Shown here: piece after piece, positions 1 through 8,650 of the stretch | How positions within the stretch are numbered: position 1 is the stretch's first letter | Layout of the letters: each line of letters starts with the position of its first letter | Assembly: GCF_029760895.1 (NCBI RefSeq) | Contig: NZ_CP121679.1 | Span: 2,928,001-2,992,000 of the forward strand | DNA length: 64,000 nucleotides | Source of the DNA: Ancylobacter sp. WKF20 | GTDB taxonomy: Bacteria; Pseudomonadota; Alphaproteobacteria; Rhizobiales; Xanthobacteraceae | Direction of reading: 5' to 3' | Translations under genes and position numbers: made by a program | The notes under the pieces: model-generated | What the model was told of the DNA's origin: nothing | Database searches by the model: none | Seen by the model: only the letters and a program-made list of their open reading frames with translations

Positions 1-543
1 GCGCGGCGTGCCGTGCCGCGCCAGATAGGACGGCGCGGCGACGATGACGCGCCGGCTCTCCAATATCTTGCGCGCCATCAGCGTGGAATCGCGCATTGGC
101 CCGGCACGCAGGGCGATGTCGGCGCGCTCGGTCACCAGATCGATCACCTCGTCGGTGAGGGACAGGTCAAGCTGCACCTGCGGGTAGCGTCCGAGAAATT
201 CCGGCACCAGCGGCACGAGGCACTGCTCGCCGAAGCCGACCGTAGCGCTGACCCTAAGCCGCCCGCGCGGGGTGGCGGCGGCACCGGCGGCGACGACGCG
301 CTCCGCCTCGTCGATCTCGCCGAGAATGCGCCGCGCCCGCGCCGCATAGGCCTCGCCTTCCGGGGTCAGCGTCACCACGCGGGTGGAGCGCACCAGCAGG
401 CGCGTGCCGAGCCGCTCCTCCAGCCGCGTCACCAGCTTGCTGACGGCGGAAGGCGAAAGGCCGAGCCGGCGCCCGGCGGCGGAGAAGCTGCCGCGCTCGA
501 CCACCTCGACCAGCACCTGCATCTCGCCCGCGCGGTTATCCAT
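1..543 (-). CDS. LysR-family transcriptional regulator, C-terminus cut by window edge
   Basis: Reading the minus strand from the ATG at 543 gives 181 codons with no stop before the left edge, so the 3' end lies outside the window. The first 60 residues are a LysR winged helix-turn-helix (MQVLVEVVERGSFSAAGRRL, then LSPSAVSKLVTRLEERLGTR), followed by the start of the periplasmic-binding-like effector domain (GRLRVSATVGFGEQ). An in-frame ATG at 564 is an alternative start, but neither start has a good Shine-Dalgarno sequence, and the upstream one overlaps a LysR-type dyad. It is divergent from the MFS exporter and is its likely regulator; the effector is unknown. Confidence 0.85.
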   Translation of the reverse strand, partial: MDNRAGEMQVLVEVVERGSFSAAGRRLGLSPSAVSKLVTRLEERLGTRLLVRSTRVVTLTPEGEAYAARARRILGEIDEAERVVAAGAAATPRGRLRVSATVGFGEQCLVPLVPEFLGRYPQVQLDLSLTDEVIDLVTERADIALRAGPMRDSTLMARKILESRRVIVAAPSYLARHGTPR

Positions 544-563
544 TCGCCCGCCTGTCGCACTCA

Positions 564-576
564 TGAATTCAATTCA
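564..576. promoter_or_regulatory. candidate LysR box (T-N11-A dyad)
   Basis: TGAATTCAATTCA is a perfect 13-bp dyad that matches the T-N11-A pattern bound by LysR proteins. It sits in the intergenic region between the divergent lysR-type gene and the MFS gene, about 105 bp before the MFS start. Its use by the neighbouring regulator is inferred. Confidence 0.45.
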
Positions 577-681
577 CAGCCCTTCGTCCGACATCGCGGC
601 TTATCGCGCAAGTGGCTGGCCCGCATATTGCCGCCAACCCCTTGCACGCGCCGCATCCGTCTGCGGCGCCGGAGACCCCCG

Positions 682-1863
682 ATGCCTCTTGCCCTGTTCG
701 CCCTCACCATCGCCGCCTATGCGATCGGCACCACCGAATTCGTCATTGTCGGCCTGCTGCCCACCGTCGCCGCCGATCTCGCCATCGACCTGCCGCGTGC
801 CGGGCTGATCGTCAGCGTCTATGCGCTCGGCGTCACCTTCGGCGCGCCCATCCTCACCGCGCTGACCGGCCGCGTGGCGCGCAAGCCCCTGCTGCTCGGG
901 CTGATGGCGCTGTTCGTCATCGGCAATTCGGCGGCAGCGCTGAGCCCGGGCTACGAGACGCTGCTTGTCGCCCGCGTCGTCTCGGCCTTCGCCCATGGCG
1001 TGTTCTTCTCGGTCGGCGCCACCATCGCCGCCGATCTCGTGCCGGCCGACCGGCGGGCCTCGGCCATCGCGCTGATGTTCATGGGCCTCACCGTCGCCAT
1101 CGTCACCGGCGTGCCGCTCGGCACCTTCATCGGCCAGAACTTTGGCTGGCGCGCCACCTTCTGGGCGGTCGCCGGGCTCGGCGTTGTCGCCTTCCTCGCC
1201 ATCGCGGCGCTGCTGCCGAGCACCCTGTCGCGCGCCGAACCCGCCCGGCTGATCGAACAGTTGCGCGTACTGGGTTCCGGTCGGCTGCTCATCGTCTACG
1301 GCATGACGGCGCTCGGCTATGGCGGCACCTTCGTCGCCTTCACCTATCTCGCCGTCATCCTCGAGCACATCACCGGCTTTTCCAGTGCCAGCGTCAGCCT
1401 GATCCTGGTGCTCTACGGCCTCGCCATTGCGGCGGGCAATCTCGTCGGCGGGCGCATTGCCGACCGTGACCCGGTGAAAGCGCTCACCGTACTGTTTCTC
1501 GCGCAGGCCGGCGTGCTGGCGCTGTTCTCGCTCACCGCCGTCTCGCCCTGGCTGGCGCTGCCGACGCTGGCGGCGCTCGGCTTCCTGTCCTTCGCCAATG
1601 TGCCGGGCCTGCAGATCTATGTGGTCGAGCTCGCCCGCCGCTACCGGCCCGGCGCCGTGGATGTCGCCTCCGCGCTCAACATCGCCGCGTTCAATCTCGG
1701 CATCGCCGTCGGCGCCTGGGTGGGTGGGCGCGTCGTCGCCTCCCCGCTCGGCCTTGGCGCGACGCCCTGGGTCGGCGCGCTGCTGGTGGCCGGCGCGCTC
1801 CTCCTCACCCTGTGGAGCGGCGCGCTCGACCGCCGCGCCCGCCCGGCGGCCTGCCCCGCCTGA
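682..1863 (+). CDS. MFS transporter, DHA1/AraJ-type exporter
   Basis: The 393-aa product is very hydrophobic with about 12 predicted membrane spans and has no soluble domain. The N-terminus (LFALTIAAYAIGTTEFVIVG) is characteristic of the AraJ/YdhP branch of proton-driven DHA1 exporters, and a motif-A-like loop (GRVARKPLLLG) lies between helices 2 and 3. I chose the ATG at 682 because the upstream in-frame sequence is not membrane-like and reads through the divergent regulator. It would export a small molecule, possibly a sugar or drug; the substrate cannot be read from sequence. It lies between a LysR and a TetR gene, either of which could control it. Confidence 0.85.
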   Translation: MPLALFALTIAAYAIGTTEFVIVGLLPTVAADLAIDLPRAGLIVSVYALGVTFGAPILTALTGRVARKPLLLGLMALFVIGNSAAALSPGYETLLVARVVSAFAHGVFFSVGATIAADLVPADRRASAIALMFMGLTVAIVTGVPLGTFIGQNFGWRATFWAVAGLGVVAFLAIAALLPSTLSRAEPARLIEQLRVLGSGRLLIVYGMTALGYGGTFVAFTYLAVILEHITGFSSASVSLILVLYGLAIAAGNLVGGRIADRDPVKALTVLFLAQAGVLALFSLTAVSPWLALPTLAALGFLSFANVPGLQIYVVELARRYRPGAVDVASALNIAAFNLGIAVGAWVGGRVVASPLGLGATPWVGALLVAGALLLTLWSGALDRRARPAACPA

Positions 1864-1903
1864 GGTCCGTCGGCCCTCGCGGCACACTGTGTGAGAACCG
1901 ATA

Positions 1904-1929
1904 ACGGACCGGAGCGACCGCCGGTCCGT
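1904..1929. promoter_or_regulatory. 9-bp perfect inverted repeat before tetR-type gene
   Basis: ACGGACCGG (1904-1912) and CCGGTCCGT (1921-1929) are perfect inverted arms with an 8-bp spacer. The repeat lies 40 bp after the MFS stop and about 78 bp before the TetR start. No T-tract follows, so an operator for the TetR protein is at least as likely as a terminator. Confidence 0.4.
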
Positions 1930-2006
1930 GCTGTTTCTGATTTGCTTCGCCGCCAAATCATGCTGTCTGGCCAAGGGCCGGACGGCAATTTGAGGTGGAG
2001 GAACGC

Positions 2007-2573
2007 TTGCGCGTCAGCAAGGCGAAGGTGGCCGAACATCACGGTTCGATCCTGCAATCGGCGTCGCGCCTGTTTCGCGCGCGCGGCATCGACGCGGTCG
2101 GCGTCGCCGAGATCATGCAGGCAAGCGGGCTGACCCATGGCGCCTTTTACGGCCATTTCCGCTCCAAGGCCGAGCTTGCCGGCGCCGCCTGCCGCACCGC
2201 CTTCACCCAGACGCTGGCGAAATGGGAGAGCGCGCCGAGCCTCTCGGTCATCTTTGACCGCTATCTGAGCGGCGCTCACCGTGACACGCCGGGCGAGGGC
2301 TGCGCGCTCTCCGCCCTCGGCGCCGAGATCGCCCGGCACGACACCGACATCCAGAAGGATTTCGCCGCCGGCCTCAAGGCCTGCATCGCGCAGGTCGAGG
2401 CCCGGCTGGAGGGCGGCGATCCCGCCGAACGCCGCGCCCGCGCCATTGCCACCGTCTCGGCCATGGTCGGCGCGGTCTCGCTCGCCCGCGCGGTGAAGGA
2501 GGCGGACGCCCCGCTTTCCGACGAGATCCTCGCGAGCGTGCGCGCGGCCCTGCGCGAGACTGCCGGGGCCTGA
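2007..2573 (+). CDS. TetR/AcrR-family transcriptional regulator
   Basis: A TetR helix-turn-helix occupies the first 50 residues ([20 protein letters not shown], then [19 protein letters not shown]), followed by an all-helical ligand domain containing a [20 protein letters not shown] segment seen in LmrA/YxaF-like members. The frame opens with GTG at 1995, but GGAGGAA at about 1997-2003 is ideally spaced for TTG at 2007, so I take TTG as the start (188 aa). It would repress its own region or the neighbouring MFS exporter; the effector is unknown. It is followed 173 bp later by the amidase gene in the same direction. Confidence 0.85.
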   Translation: MRVSKAKVAEHHGSILQSASRLFRARGIDAVGVAEIMQASGLTHGAFYGHFRSKAELAGAACRTAFTQTLAKWESAPSLSVIFDRYLSGAHRDTPGEGCALSALGAEIARHDTDIQKDFAAGLKACIAQVEARLEGGDPAERRARAIATVSAMVGAVSLARAVKEADAPLSDEILASVRAALRETAGA

Positions 2574-2746
2574 GCCGCCGCACCACCGTTGAACGACGTA
2601 TTGCCGCCCGCACCGGCCTGCCGCCAATCTGCCGGCGCGCGGCCCTTCATCACGACTCCTGCCGCCACGACAACCCACCCTTTGAGACGCAATGGCCCCG
2701 CCGCTTGCGCGCGCGGCGGCGTGCGCGTTCACGCGAGGAGAAGACC

Positions 2747-3784
2747 ATGTTGCACGGCGATGTTTCCAGCAGCAAAGACACCGTCGGCGTGGCCGTCGTG
2801 AACTACAAGATGCCCCGCCTGCACACCAAGGCCGAGGTGCTCGCCAATGCCCGCAAGATCGCCGACATGCTGGTCGGCATGAAGATCGGCCTGCCGGGCA
2901 TGGATCTGGTGATCTTCCCGGAATATTCGACCCACGGAATCATGTATGATTCCAAGGAGATGTACGAGACCGCCGCCACCGTGCCGGGCGAGGAGACCGA
3001 GATCTTCGCCGAGGCCTGCCGCAAGGCGAAGGTGTGGGGCGTGTTCTCGCTCACCGGCGAGCGTCATGAGGAACACCCGCACAAGGCGCCCTACAACACG
3101 CTCATCCTGATGAACGACAAGGGTGAGATCGTGCAGAAGTACCGCAAGATCATGCCCTGGGTGCCGATCGAGGGCTGGTATCCCGGCAACTGCACCTATG
3201 TCTCGGAAGGCCCCAAGGGCCTGAAAATCTCGCTCATCATCTGCGACGACGGCAATTACCCGGAAATCTGGCGCGACTGCGCGATGAAGGGCGCCGAGCT
3301 GATCGTGCGCTGCCAAGGCTACATGTACCCGGCCAAGGAGCAGCAGATCCTGATGTCCAAGGCGATGGCCTTCGCCAACAACACCTATGTCGCGGTCGCC
3401 AACGCCGCCGGCTTCGACGGCGTCTATTCGTATTTCGGCCACTCGGCCATTGTCGGCTTCGACGGGCGCACGCTCGGCGAATGCGGCGAGGAGGAGTACG
3501 GCATCCAGTACGCCGCGCTCTCCACCTCGCTGATCCGCGACGCGCGCAAGAACATGCAGTCGGAGAACCACCTCTTCAAGCTGGTCCATCGCGGCTATAC
3601 CGGCATGATCAATTCCGGCGACGGCGACAAGGGCGTCGCCGACTGCCCCTACGACTTCTACAAGAAGTGGGTCGCCGACCCCGAGGGCACGCGCGAGATG
3701 GTGGAATCCTTCACGCGCCCGATGGTCGGCACCGAGGAATGCCCGATCGACGGCATCCCCAACCCCGACACCGCGCATCGGTGA
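2747..3784 (+). CDS. amiE: aliphatic amidase (acylamide amidohydrolase)
   Basis: The 345-aa protein aligns by eye along its whole length with Pseudomonas AmiE and belongs to the nitrilase superfamily. The catalytic triad is present: Glu59 (FPEYS), Lys near 134 (YRKIMPW) and Cys near 166 ([15 protein letters not shown]). It hydrolyses short-chain amides such as acetamide to the acid and ammonia in the cytoplasm, supplying nitrogen and carbon. The ATG at 2747 has a GAGGAG Shine-Dalgarno at 2735-2740 and matches the known N-terminus ([17 protein letters not shown]). Formamidase AmiF is a close relative, but the sequence fits AmiE better. No transporter or regulator of the amidase operon type is adjacent, other than the upstream TetR gene. 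Confidence 0.93.
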   Translation: MLHGDVSSSKDTVGVAVVNYKMPRLHTKAEVLANARKIADMLVGMKIGLPGMDLVIFPEYSTHGIMYDSKEMYETAATVPGEETEIFAEACRKAKVWGVFSLTGERHEEHPHKAPYNTLILMNDKGEIVQKYRKIMPWVPIEGWYPGNCTYVSEGPKGLKISLIICDDGNYPEIWRDCAMKGAELIVRCQGYMYPAKEQQILMSKAMAFANNTYVAVANAAGFDGVYSYFGHSAIVGFDGRTLGECGEEEYGIQYAALSTSLIRDARKNMQSENHLFKLVHRGYTGMINSGDGDKGVADCPYDFYKKWVADPEGTREMVESFTRPMVGTEECPIDGIPNPDTAHR

Positions 3785-3813
3785 GGGCTGGAGGGGGCTC
3801 CCACCCCGACACA

Positions 3814-3933
3814 ACGTCATGGCCGGGCTTGTCCCGGCCATCCACGTCTTGGCCCGGTGCGGCGGGCAGACTGCTGAAAGCTGTGCGCCAAAGTCATGGA
3901 TGCCCGGCCAAAGGCCGGGCATGACGGCTGTGT
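3814..3933. repeat. dispersed intergenic palindromic repeat, family A
   Basis: Two palindromic modules lie here: ATGGCCGGGCTTGTCCCGGC with flanks (3814-3850), and a second with arms GCCCGGC/GCCGGGC next to GTCATGG and CATGAC (3890-3933). Near-identical copies occur at 4122-4257, 17284-17320, 58771-58862 and 61920-62008, always between genes. Confidence 0.85.
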
Positions 3934-3956
3934 GAGGATGGCGGGCGGCGTTTCAG

Positions 3957-4070
3957 CTCCCTCTCCCCGGCGGGGAGAGGGTTGGGGTGAGGGGCCTTCA
4001 ACGCTCCGCAGCCGTGCCGACCCTCACCGACCCGCTGCGCGGGCCACCTCTCCCCAATGGGGAGAGGGAA
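3957..4070. repeat. dispersed intergenic repeat, family C (CTCTCCCC/GGGGAGAG)
   Basis: The inverted modules CCTCTCCCC-GGCG-GGGAGAGGG (about 3959-3981) and CCTCTCCCCAATGGGGAGAG (4047-4068) flank a GGTTGGGGTGAGGGG segment. This is a common type of dispersed proteobacterial intergenic element. It sits between two family A copies, making a 440-bp patch without genes. Confidence 0.75.
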
Positions 4071-4121
4071 GAATTCGCGGCGCCACATGGCTAGCCATCC
4101 CTCAGCCATTCCACAAAACCA

Positions 4122-4257
4122 CGTCATGGCCGGGCTTGTCCCGGCCATCCACGTCTTCTGAGGGACGTCTTGGGGCCGGGCGCGCGAGTGACAGAACCGC
4201 GGGCCGCGCGCCAAAGTCATGGATGCCCGGCCCAAGGCCGGGCATGACGGCTGTGCG
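4122..4257. repeat. dispersed intergenic palindromic repeat, family A (second copy)
   Basis: Both modules of the 3814-3933 element are repeated almost base for base, in the same order and orientation. The element ends about 25 bp before the stop codon of the convergent VWA gene. Confidence 0.85.
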
Positions 4258-4282
4258 AGGTGAACGGCGTCGTTGCGACTCC

Positions 4283-6589
4283 CTACCGCCGAGCGAGGCG
4301 GAAATAGAGGTCGGCGAGGCGCGCGGGCAGATCTTCGATGCGGTGGATCGGCAGCACATGCGCCTTGCCGAAGATCGCCGCCGCGCTCTCCGCCCCGGAG
4401 GGCCATTCACGCCCGGCGCCCCCGCCCCCACTCACCCCCGCGGGCGCCAGCGTCACGCCGAAACTGTCGATGCCGCGCGCGCGCAGCGACAGCACCGCCC
4501 GGCGGGCATCGGCGGCGAGGTCGGCGGAGCTCGCGTCGATGTCGGACGGCTCGCCATCAGTGAGCACCAGCACCAGCTTGCGGAAGCTGGGCACGCGCGC
4601 GATCTCCGCCCCGGCATGGCGCAGCGCGGCGCCGAGCCTTGTGGACAGGCCCGAACCGAGACCGGCGAGCCGGGCAAAGCCTTCCGCCTCCCACGGCTCG
4701 TGAAAGCCCTTCACGGGATGCACCCGCACCTCGCCGCGCCCGTTTGAGGCGAAGCCCATCAGCGCGAAGCGGTCGCCGAGCCCCGCCAGCGCCTCGGCCA
4801 GCAAAGCGACGGCGAGCTTTTCCACGTCGAGCACGCTGAGCCCGCCGGCGAGGCGATCACGCGTGGACTGCGAGATGTCGATCAGCACCAGCACGGCAAG
4901 ATCGCGCCGGGCCAGCACGGACGAGCGGAACACCCGCAGCTCCGGCACCTCCCCCGCCCGGCGGGCGATGGCCTCGGCGATCACCGCGTCGATGTCGAGT
5001 TCGTGCCCCTCGCTCTGGCGCGTCAGCCGGCTCGGGCGACCGAGCTTCGCCGCCATGACCAGCCGGGCGATGCGGGCGCGCAGCGGCGCGGCCTCGTCCA
5101 GCGCCCGGCGCAGGGCCCGCGTGTCGCCCTCGACCGGCGGCATGGCCTTCACCGTCACCCAGTCCGGCCGCTCGATGCCGGCCTGCGCGTCCCATTCCGG
5201 ATAGGTGGCGAGCGTGACGCCCTCCGCCGCCGCGCTCACCGGCCGCGCCCGCCCAGCCGAGGGCGAGGGCGGCGCGTCGGGCTTGCCATCCTCGCCCTCC
5301 CGCCGCTCGATCCGCGCGGCCTCGACCATCATCTCGACCTCGGCCGTCACCTGCGGATCGACCTGCGAAAAATCCCACAGCCCCAGCCCGTCATCGCGAT
5401 AGGCCGGCTCGACCACATGGCCGCGCGCGTCGAAGCGCAGGCGGCGCTGGCCGATATCATTGGCGAGCCGCGTGCCGATCTCGCGGCTGATGGCGGGATC
5501 GTCCAGCCGGCCCGCGGCATCGCCAAACAGCGCCTGCGCCTTCTCCACCAGCGCGTCGGGATCGCGATAGGCCGGATCGAACAGCCCGCGCGCCGCCCGC
5601 GCCAGCAGCGCGTGAACCGTCGGCCCATCCTCGGCGCTCGCCCGGTGATAGGGCGCCCAGAGCCGGCGCAGGCCCGGATAGAGCCGCAGCGCCAGATGCT
5701 CGATGCGCGCGTCCTCAATGAGCGTCGCCAGCGCGATCTGGATCGGCTTGTCCTTGCCCACGGCAAAGCGCGGATTGCCGAAGAACAGATGCGCCCCGGC
5801 ATGCACCGCGCTGGCGAGATAGAGATGGCGCGCGCCCTCGGCGTCGAGCGCCGGCCACGCGGCGGGTAGGCGCAGCACGGAGCCGGCGATGTTCACCCGC
5901 TGCGCCGCGCCGGGCGGCGGCGGTGGCAGGGCCTGAAGCTGCGGCGCCCCACCCCAAAGCGCCAAGAGCACGCGGCGCAGCTGGCCGTCCATATCCTCAA
6001 GCCCCAGCGCCGCGCCAAGCCGGGCGACGAGGCCGAGCGCCAGCGGGTCCTCCAGCGCGAAGAAGGCCCGCCGACGCGCCGCGCTGCGGCCGGCCGCCTT
6101 CAGCCCCGTCTCGACGAAATGCCGGAAGGCCGCGCCCTGCCCCGGCCGCCACACCTGCTCGGCCCGCGCCGCGAACGGCGCGACCTCATCGGGCGCGCCT
6201 TCCGCGAGCCGCGCGAAAGCGGCCCAGAAATCCGCCGCCTCGCCTGCCGGCCGCAGCCGCGCGCACGCCTCCAGCGTCGCTTCCGCCGCCCGCCCGCCGG
6301 CCAGCCGGCAGACCCGCATCGCGCCCTCGGCAGCGGCGAGAAGGGTGGACGGACCAAGGCCACCCCCCTCGCCAAGGCGCGCATAGGCCAGCAGCGCCCC
6401 GGCCCCGGCATTGGCGGTGAGCAGCGCCAGCGCCCCCTCGGACCATACCTCGCCCGCCGGATCACCATGGCGGGCGGCAAAGCGCGCCGCCGCCGCATCC
6501 AGCGAGACGCGCAAGGTCTCGCGCCCGGCGAGCAGGGTCGCGAGGCGCCCGGCGGCCGGCCCGCGCGCCGTCAGCGTCACGGCAGACAT
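4283..6589 (-). CDS. cbbO: CbbO/NorD-type VWA-domain protein
   Basis: The 768-aa protein ends in a von Willebrand A domain with an intact MIDAS: DISQS (about residue 570) and a later TDGEPSDID loop. The long N-terminal part is helical and alanine-rich with a conserved-looking [22 protein letters not shown] segment. The length fits CbbO (about 780 aa) better than NorD (about 630 aa). With the AAA+ partner encoded immediately upstream, it would form an activase-like complex that remodels a metalloenzyme or Rubisco; the VWA protein is the adaptor. Its start overlaps the partner's end by 13 bp, so the two are translationally coupled. No Rubisco or nitric oxide reductase gene is in the window, so the client is unknown. 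Confidence 0.8.
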   Translation of the reverse strand: MSAVTLTARGPAAGRLATLLAGRETLRVSLDAAAARFAARHGDPAGEVWSEGALALLTANAGAGALLAYARLGEGGGLGPSTLLAAAEGAMRVCRLAGGRAAEATLEACARLRPAGEAADFWAAFARLAEGAPDEVAPFAARAEQVWRPGQGAAFRHFVETGLKAAGRSAARRRAFFALEDPLALGLVARLGAALGLEDMDGQLRRVLLALWGGAPQLQALPPPPPGAAQRVNIAGSVLRLPAAWPALDAEGARHLYLASAVHAGAHLFFGNPRFAVGKDKPIQIALATLIEDARIEHLALRLYPGLRRLWAPYHRASAEDGPTVHALLARAARGLFDPAYRDPDALVEKAQALFGDAAGRLDDPAISREIGTRLANDIGQRRLRFDARGHVVEPAYRDDGLGLWDFSQVDPQVTAEVEMMVEAARIERREGEDGKPDAPPSPSAGRARPVSAAAEGVTLATYPEWDAQAGIERPDWVTVKAMPPVEGDTRALRRALDEAAPLRARIARLVMAAKLGRPSRLTRQSEGHELDIDAVIAEAIARRAGEVPELRVFRSSVLARRDLAVLVLIDISQSTRDRLAGGLSVLDVEKLAVALLAEALAGLGDRFALMGFASNGRGEVRVHPVKGFHEPWEAEGFARLAGLGSGLSTRLGAALRHAGAEIARVPSFRKLVLVLTDGEPSDIDASSADLAADARRAVLSLRARGIDSFGVTLAPAGVSGGGGAGREWPSGAESAAAIFGKAHVLPIHRIEDLPARLADLYFRLARR

Positions 6590-7398
6590 GCGGAAATCGC
6601 CGCGCGCAGCGCCGCGCGCACATCCGCATCATCGGTGATGGGCAGCACGATCGCCGCGTTCACCGCCGCCTCCAGCGGCACGCCGGCGCAAGCGAGCCGC
6701 CCGGCATGGATCAGCATGCGGGTGGAGGCACCCTCATCCAGCCCCTGCCCGCGCAGCCGGCGCGAGGCGGCGGCGATGGCCACCAGCACCTGCGCCAGCC
6801 CCTCGTCCACCCCCGCCTCGCGGGCGACGATCTCGACCTCCAGCGGCGCTGAGGGATAGTCGAAGTCGATGGCGATGAAGCGCTGCTTGGTGGACTCCTT
6901 CAAATCCTTCACCGCGCTCTGGTAGCCGGGGTTGTAGGAGATCACGAGCTGGAAATCGGCATGGGCGGCGATCAGCTCGCCGCGCTTTTCCAGCGGCAGC
7001 ACGCGCCGCGCATCGGTCAGCGGGTGGATGACGACGGTGGTGTCCTGCCGCGCCTCGACGATCTCGTCGAGATAGCACAGCCCGCCATGGCGCACCGCCA
7101 GCGTCAGCGGCCCGTCCTGCCAGACCGTGCCTTCGGGATTGAGCAGGAAGCGCCCGGCAAGATCGGCCGCCGTCATGTCCTCATGCGCGGCGACGGTGAC
7201 CAGCGGGCGGGCGAGCCGCCAGGCCATGTACTCGACAAAGCGCGTCTTGCCGCAACCGGTCGGGCCTTTCAGCATCACCGGCAGGCGATGGGCGAAGGCG
7301 GCCTCGAAGATGGCGATCTCGTCCGCCATCGGCCGGTAATAGGGCTCGGCGGCGAGACGGAACAGCGCGAGGGGATGGACGGCGGCATCGGTCGGCAT
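6577..7398 (-). CDS. cbbQ: CbbQ/NirQ/NorQ-family AAA+ ATPase
   Basis: The 273-aa MoxR-group AAA+ protein has Walker A GPTGCGKT near residue 41, Walker B LCYLDEI, a sensor region ([10 protein letters not shown]) and the family C-terminal domain with [15 protein letters not shown]. CbbQ, NirQ and NorQ are ring ATPases that activate Rubisco or assemble nitrite/nitric oxide reductase together with a VWA protein. The ATG at 7398 has GGAG about 8 bp upstream. It is the first gene of a two-gene unit with the VWA gene. CbbQ is preferred over NorQ because of the partner's length, but gene context here does not settle which enzyme it serves. Confidence 0.87.
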   Translation of the reverse strand: MPTDAAVHPLALFRLAAEPYYRPMADEIAIFEAAFAHRLPVMLKGPTGCGKTRFVEYMAWRLARPLVTVAAHEDMTAADLAGRFLLNPEGTVWQDGPLTLAVRHGGLCYLDEIVEARQDTTVVIHPLTDARRVLPLEKRGELIAAHADFQLVISYNPGYQSAVKDLKESTKQRFIAIDFDYPSAPLEVEIVAREAGVDEGLAQVLVAIAAASRRLRGQGLDEGASTRMLIHAGRLACAGVPLEAAVNAAIVLPITDDADVRAALRAAISACLP

Positions 7399-7499
7399 GA
7401 AGGTCTCCGCGGCAGGAACGGATGGCGCCCTGTCAAAGGGCTCACCTCCCGCTTCGCCTTGGTCCTTGCCGCCGGCAGCAAGGGATTAGACGGGCCCGC

Positions 7500-7521
7500 T
7501 CACCCCCGCGCAAGGGGGTGA
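7500..7521 (-). terminator. hairpin after the ABC exporter operon
   Basis: TCACCCCC (7500-7507) and GGGGGTGA (7514-7521) form a perfect 8-bp stem around GCGCAA, 5 bp beyond the ABC permease stop. There is no clear T-tract on the minus strand, so termination strength is uncertain. Confidence 0.45.
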
Positions 7522-7526
7522 ATGGC

Positions 7527-8648
7527 TTATTGCGCCGCCTGCAACGCCCGGCGGAATCGCAGCCGGGCGAGGGTGAAGAACGCCCCGCCGATCACGACCA
7601 GCGCCAGGATCTGCGGCCAGATGATGGACATCCCCGCCCCGCGATAGAGGATCGCCTGCGACAGCGCGACGAAATGGGTCGAGGGCGAGAGCTGCATCAC
7701 ATATTGCAGCACCTCCGGCATGCTCTCCATCGGCGTGGTCGAGCCCGACAGCAGGTTCATCATGATGAGCACCGGCATGACGATCAGGCCGAACTGGCCC
7801 ATCGAGGTCGAGACCGTGGCGATGAGGATGCCGAGCGAGGTCACCGAGAACTGGTAGACCAGCATGGAGGCCACGAAGAGCGTGACCGAGCCGCCAATCG
7901 GCACGCCGAGCAGCTGCTGCACCACGAAGATCAGCGACAGCGTCGCCGCCACCACGATGACGAGGCCGTTGGCCCAGACCTTGGCCAGCATGATCTCGGT
8001 CGGCGTCACCGGCATCACCAAGAGGTGCTCCAGCGTGCCGTGCTCGCGCTCGCGGATCAGCGCCGCCCCGCACAGGATCACCGCCAGCATGGTCACGTTG
8101 TTGATGACCTGCATCACCGCGTTGAACCATTCGGATTTCAGGTTCGGGTTGAACTTGGCGCGGGTGACGACGCTGACCGGCGCCGTGCCGGTGGAGGAGG
8201 GATAGGCCGCCGCCACCTCCTGCAACAGGATGCTCTGGATATAGGTCGCGCCATTGCCGGCCTGCGACATGGCGGTGGCGTCGATGTCGAGCTGCACCAC
8301 CGGGTCGCGCCCGGCGATCACGTCATGCTCGAATTTCGGGGGGATGCTGACCACGAAGACGAAACGTCCCTCATCCATGGCCCGGTCGACCTCGCTGGCC
8401 TCGATCAGCACCGGCTCCTTGAAGAAGGGCTTCAGCAGCGCGTCGCGCATCCGGCGCGAGAGCGCGGTGTGGTCCTCGTCCACCACCGCCACGGCGGCGT
8501 TCTCCACCTCGAACTTGGCGCCGGACGCCACCGTGTAGATGGCGATGGTGAAGGTGTAGACGATCAGCGCCGCCAGCACCGGATCGGCCTTGAGGCTGTA
8601 CAGCTCCTTGATGCCGAGCCGCCAGATGCGCTTGAGCGAGGCGATCAT
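7527..8648 (-). CDS. ABC-2 type permease (YhhJ-like)
   Basis: The 373-aa membrane protein has one N-terminal span, a large extracytoplasmic domain (about residues 45-170) and five C-terminal spans, the ABC-2 exporter permease plan. The segment REREHGTLEHLLVMPVTPTEI is the family signature. The ATG at 8648 gives the N-terminus MIASLKRIWRLGIKELYSLK; further upstream sequence reads through the preceding gene. It begins 2 bp after the RbbA-like gene stops and closes a HlyD-RbbA-YhhJ operon. It would form the export channel; the substrate is unknown. Confidence 0.88.
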   Translation of the reverse strand: MIASLKRIWRLGIKELYSLKADPVLAALIVYTFTIAIYTVASGAKFEVENAAVAVVDEDHTALSRRMRDALLKPFFKEPVLIEASEVDRAMDEGRFVFVVSIPPKFEHDVIAGRDPVVQLDIDATAMSQAGNGATYIQSILLQEVAAAYPSSTGTAPVSVVTRAKFNPNLKSEWFNAVMQVINNVTMLAVILCGAALIREREHGTLEHLLVMPVTPTEIMLAKVWANGLVIVVAATLSLIFVVQQLLGVPIGGSVTLFVASMLVYQFSVTSLGILIATVSTSMGQFGLIVMPVLIMMNLLSGSTTPMESMPEVLQYVMQLSPSTHFVALSQAILYRGAGMSIIWPQILALVVIGGAFFTLARLRFRRALQAAQ

Positions 8649-8650
8649 GC

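Noticed and set aside
601..1974. 457-codon minus-strand frame over the MFS gene
   Set aside because: The translation is highly charged and repetitive (G, D, E, R, H), with no helices or domains; it is a shadow of the exporter.
4283..7398. assignment as norQ/norD of a denitrification locus
   Set aside because: No norCB or other denitrification gene is visible, and the VWA protein is too long for typical NorD; CbbQ/CbbO is preferred though not proven.
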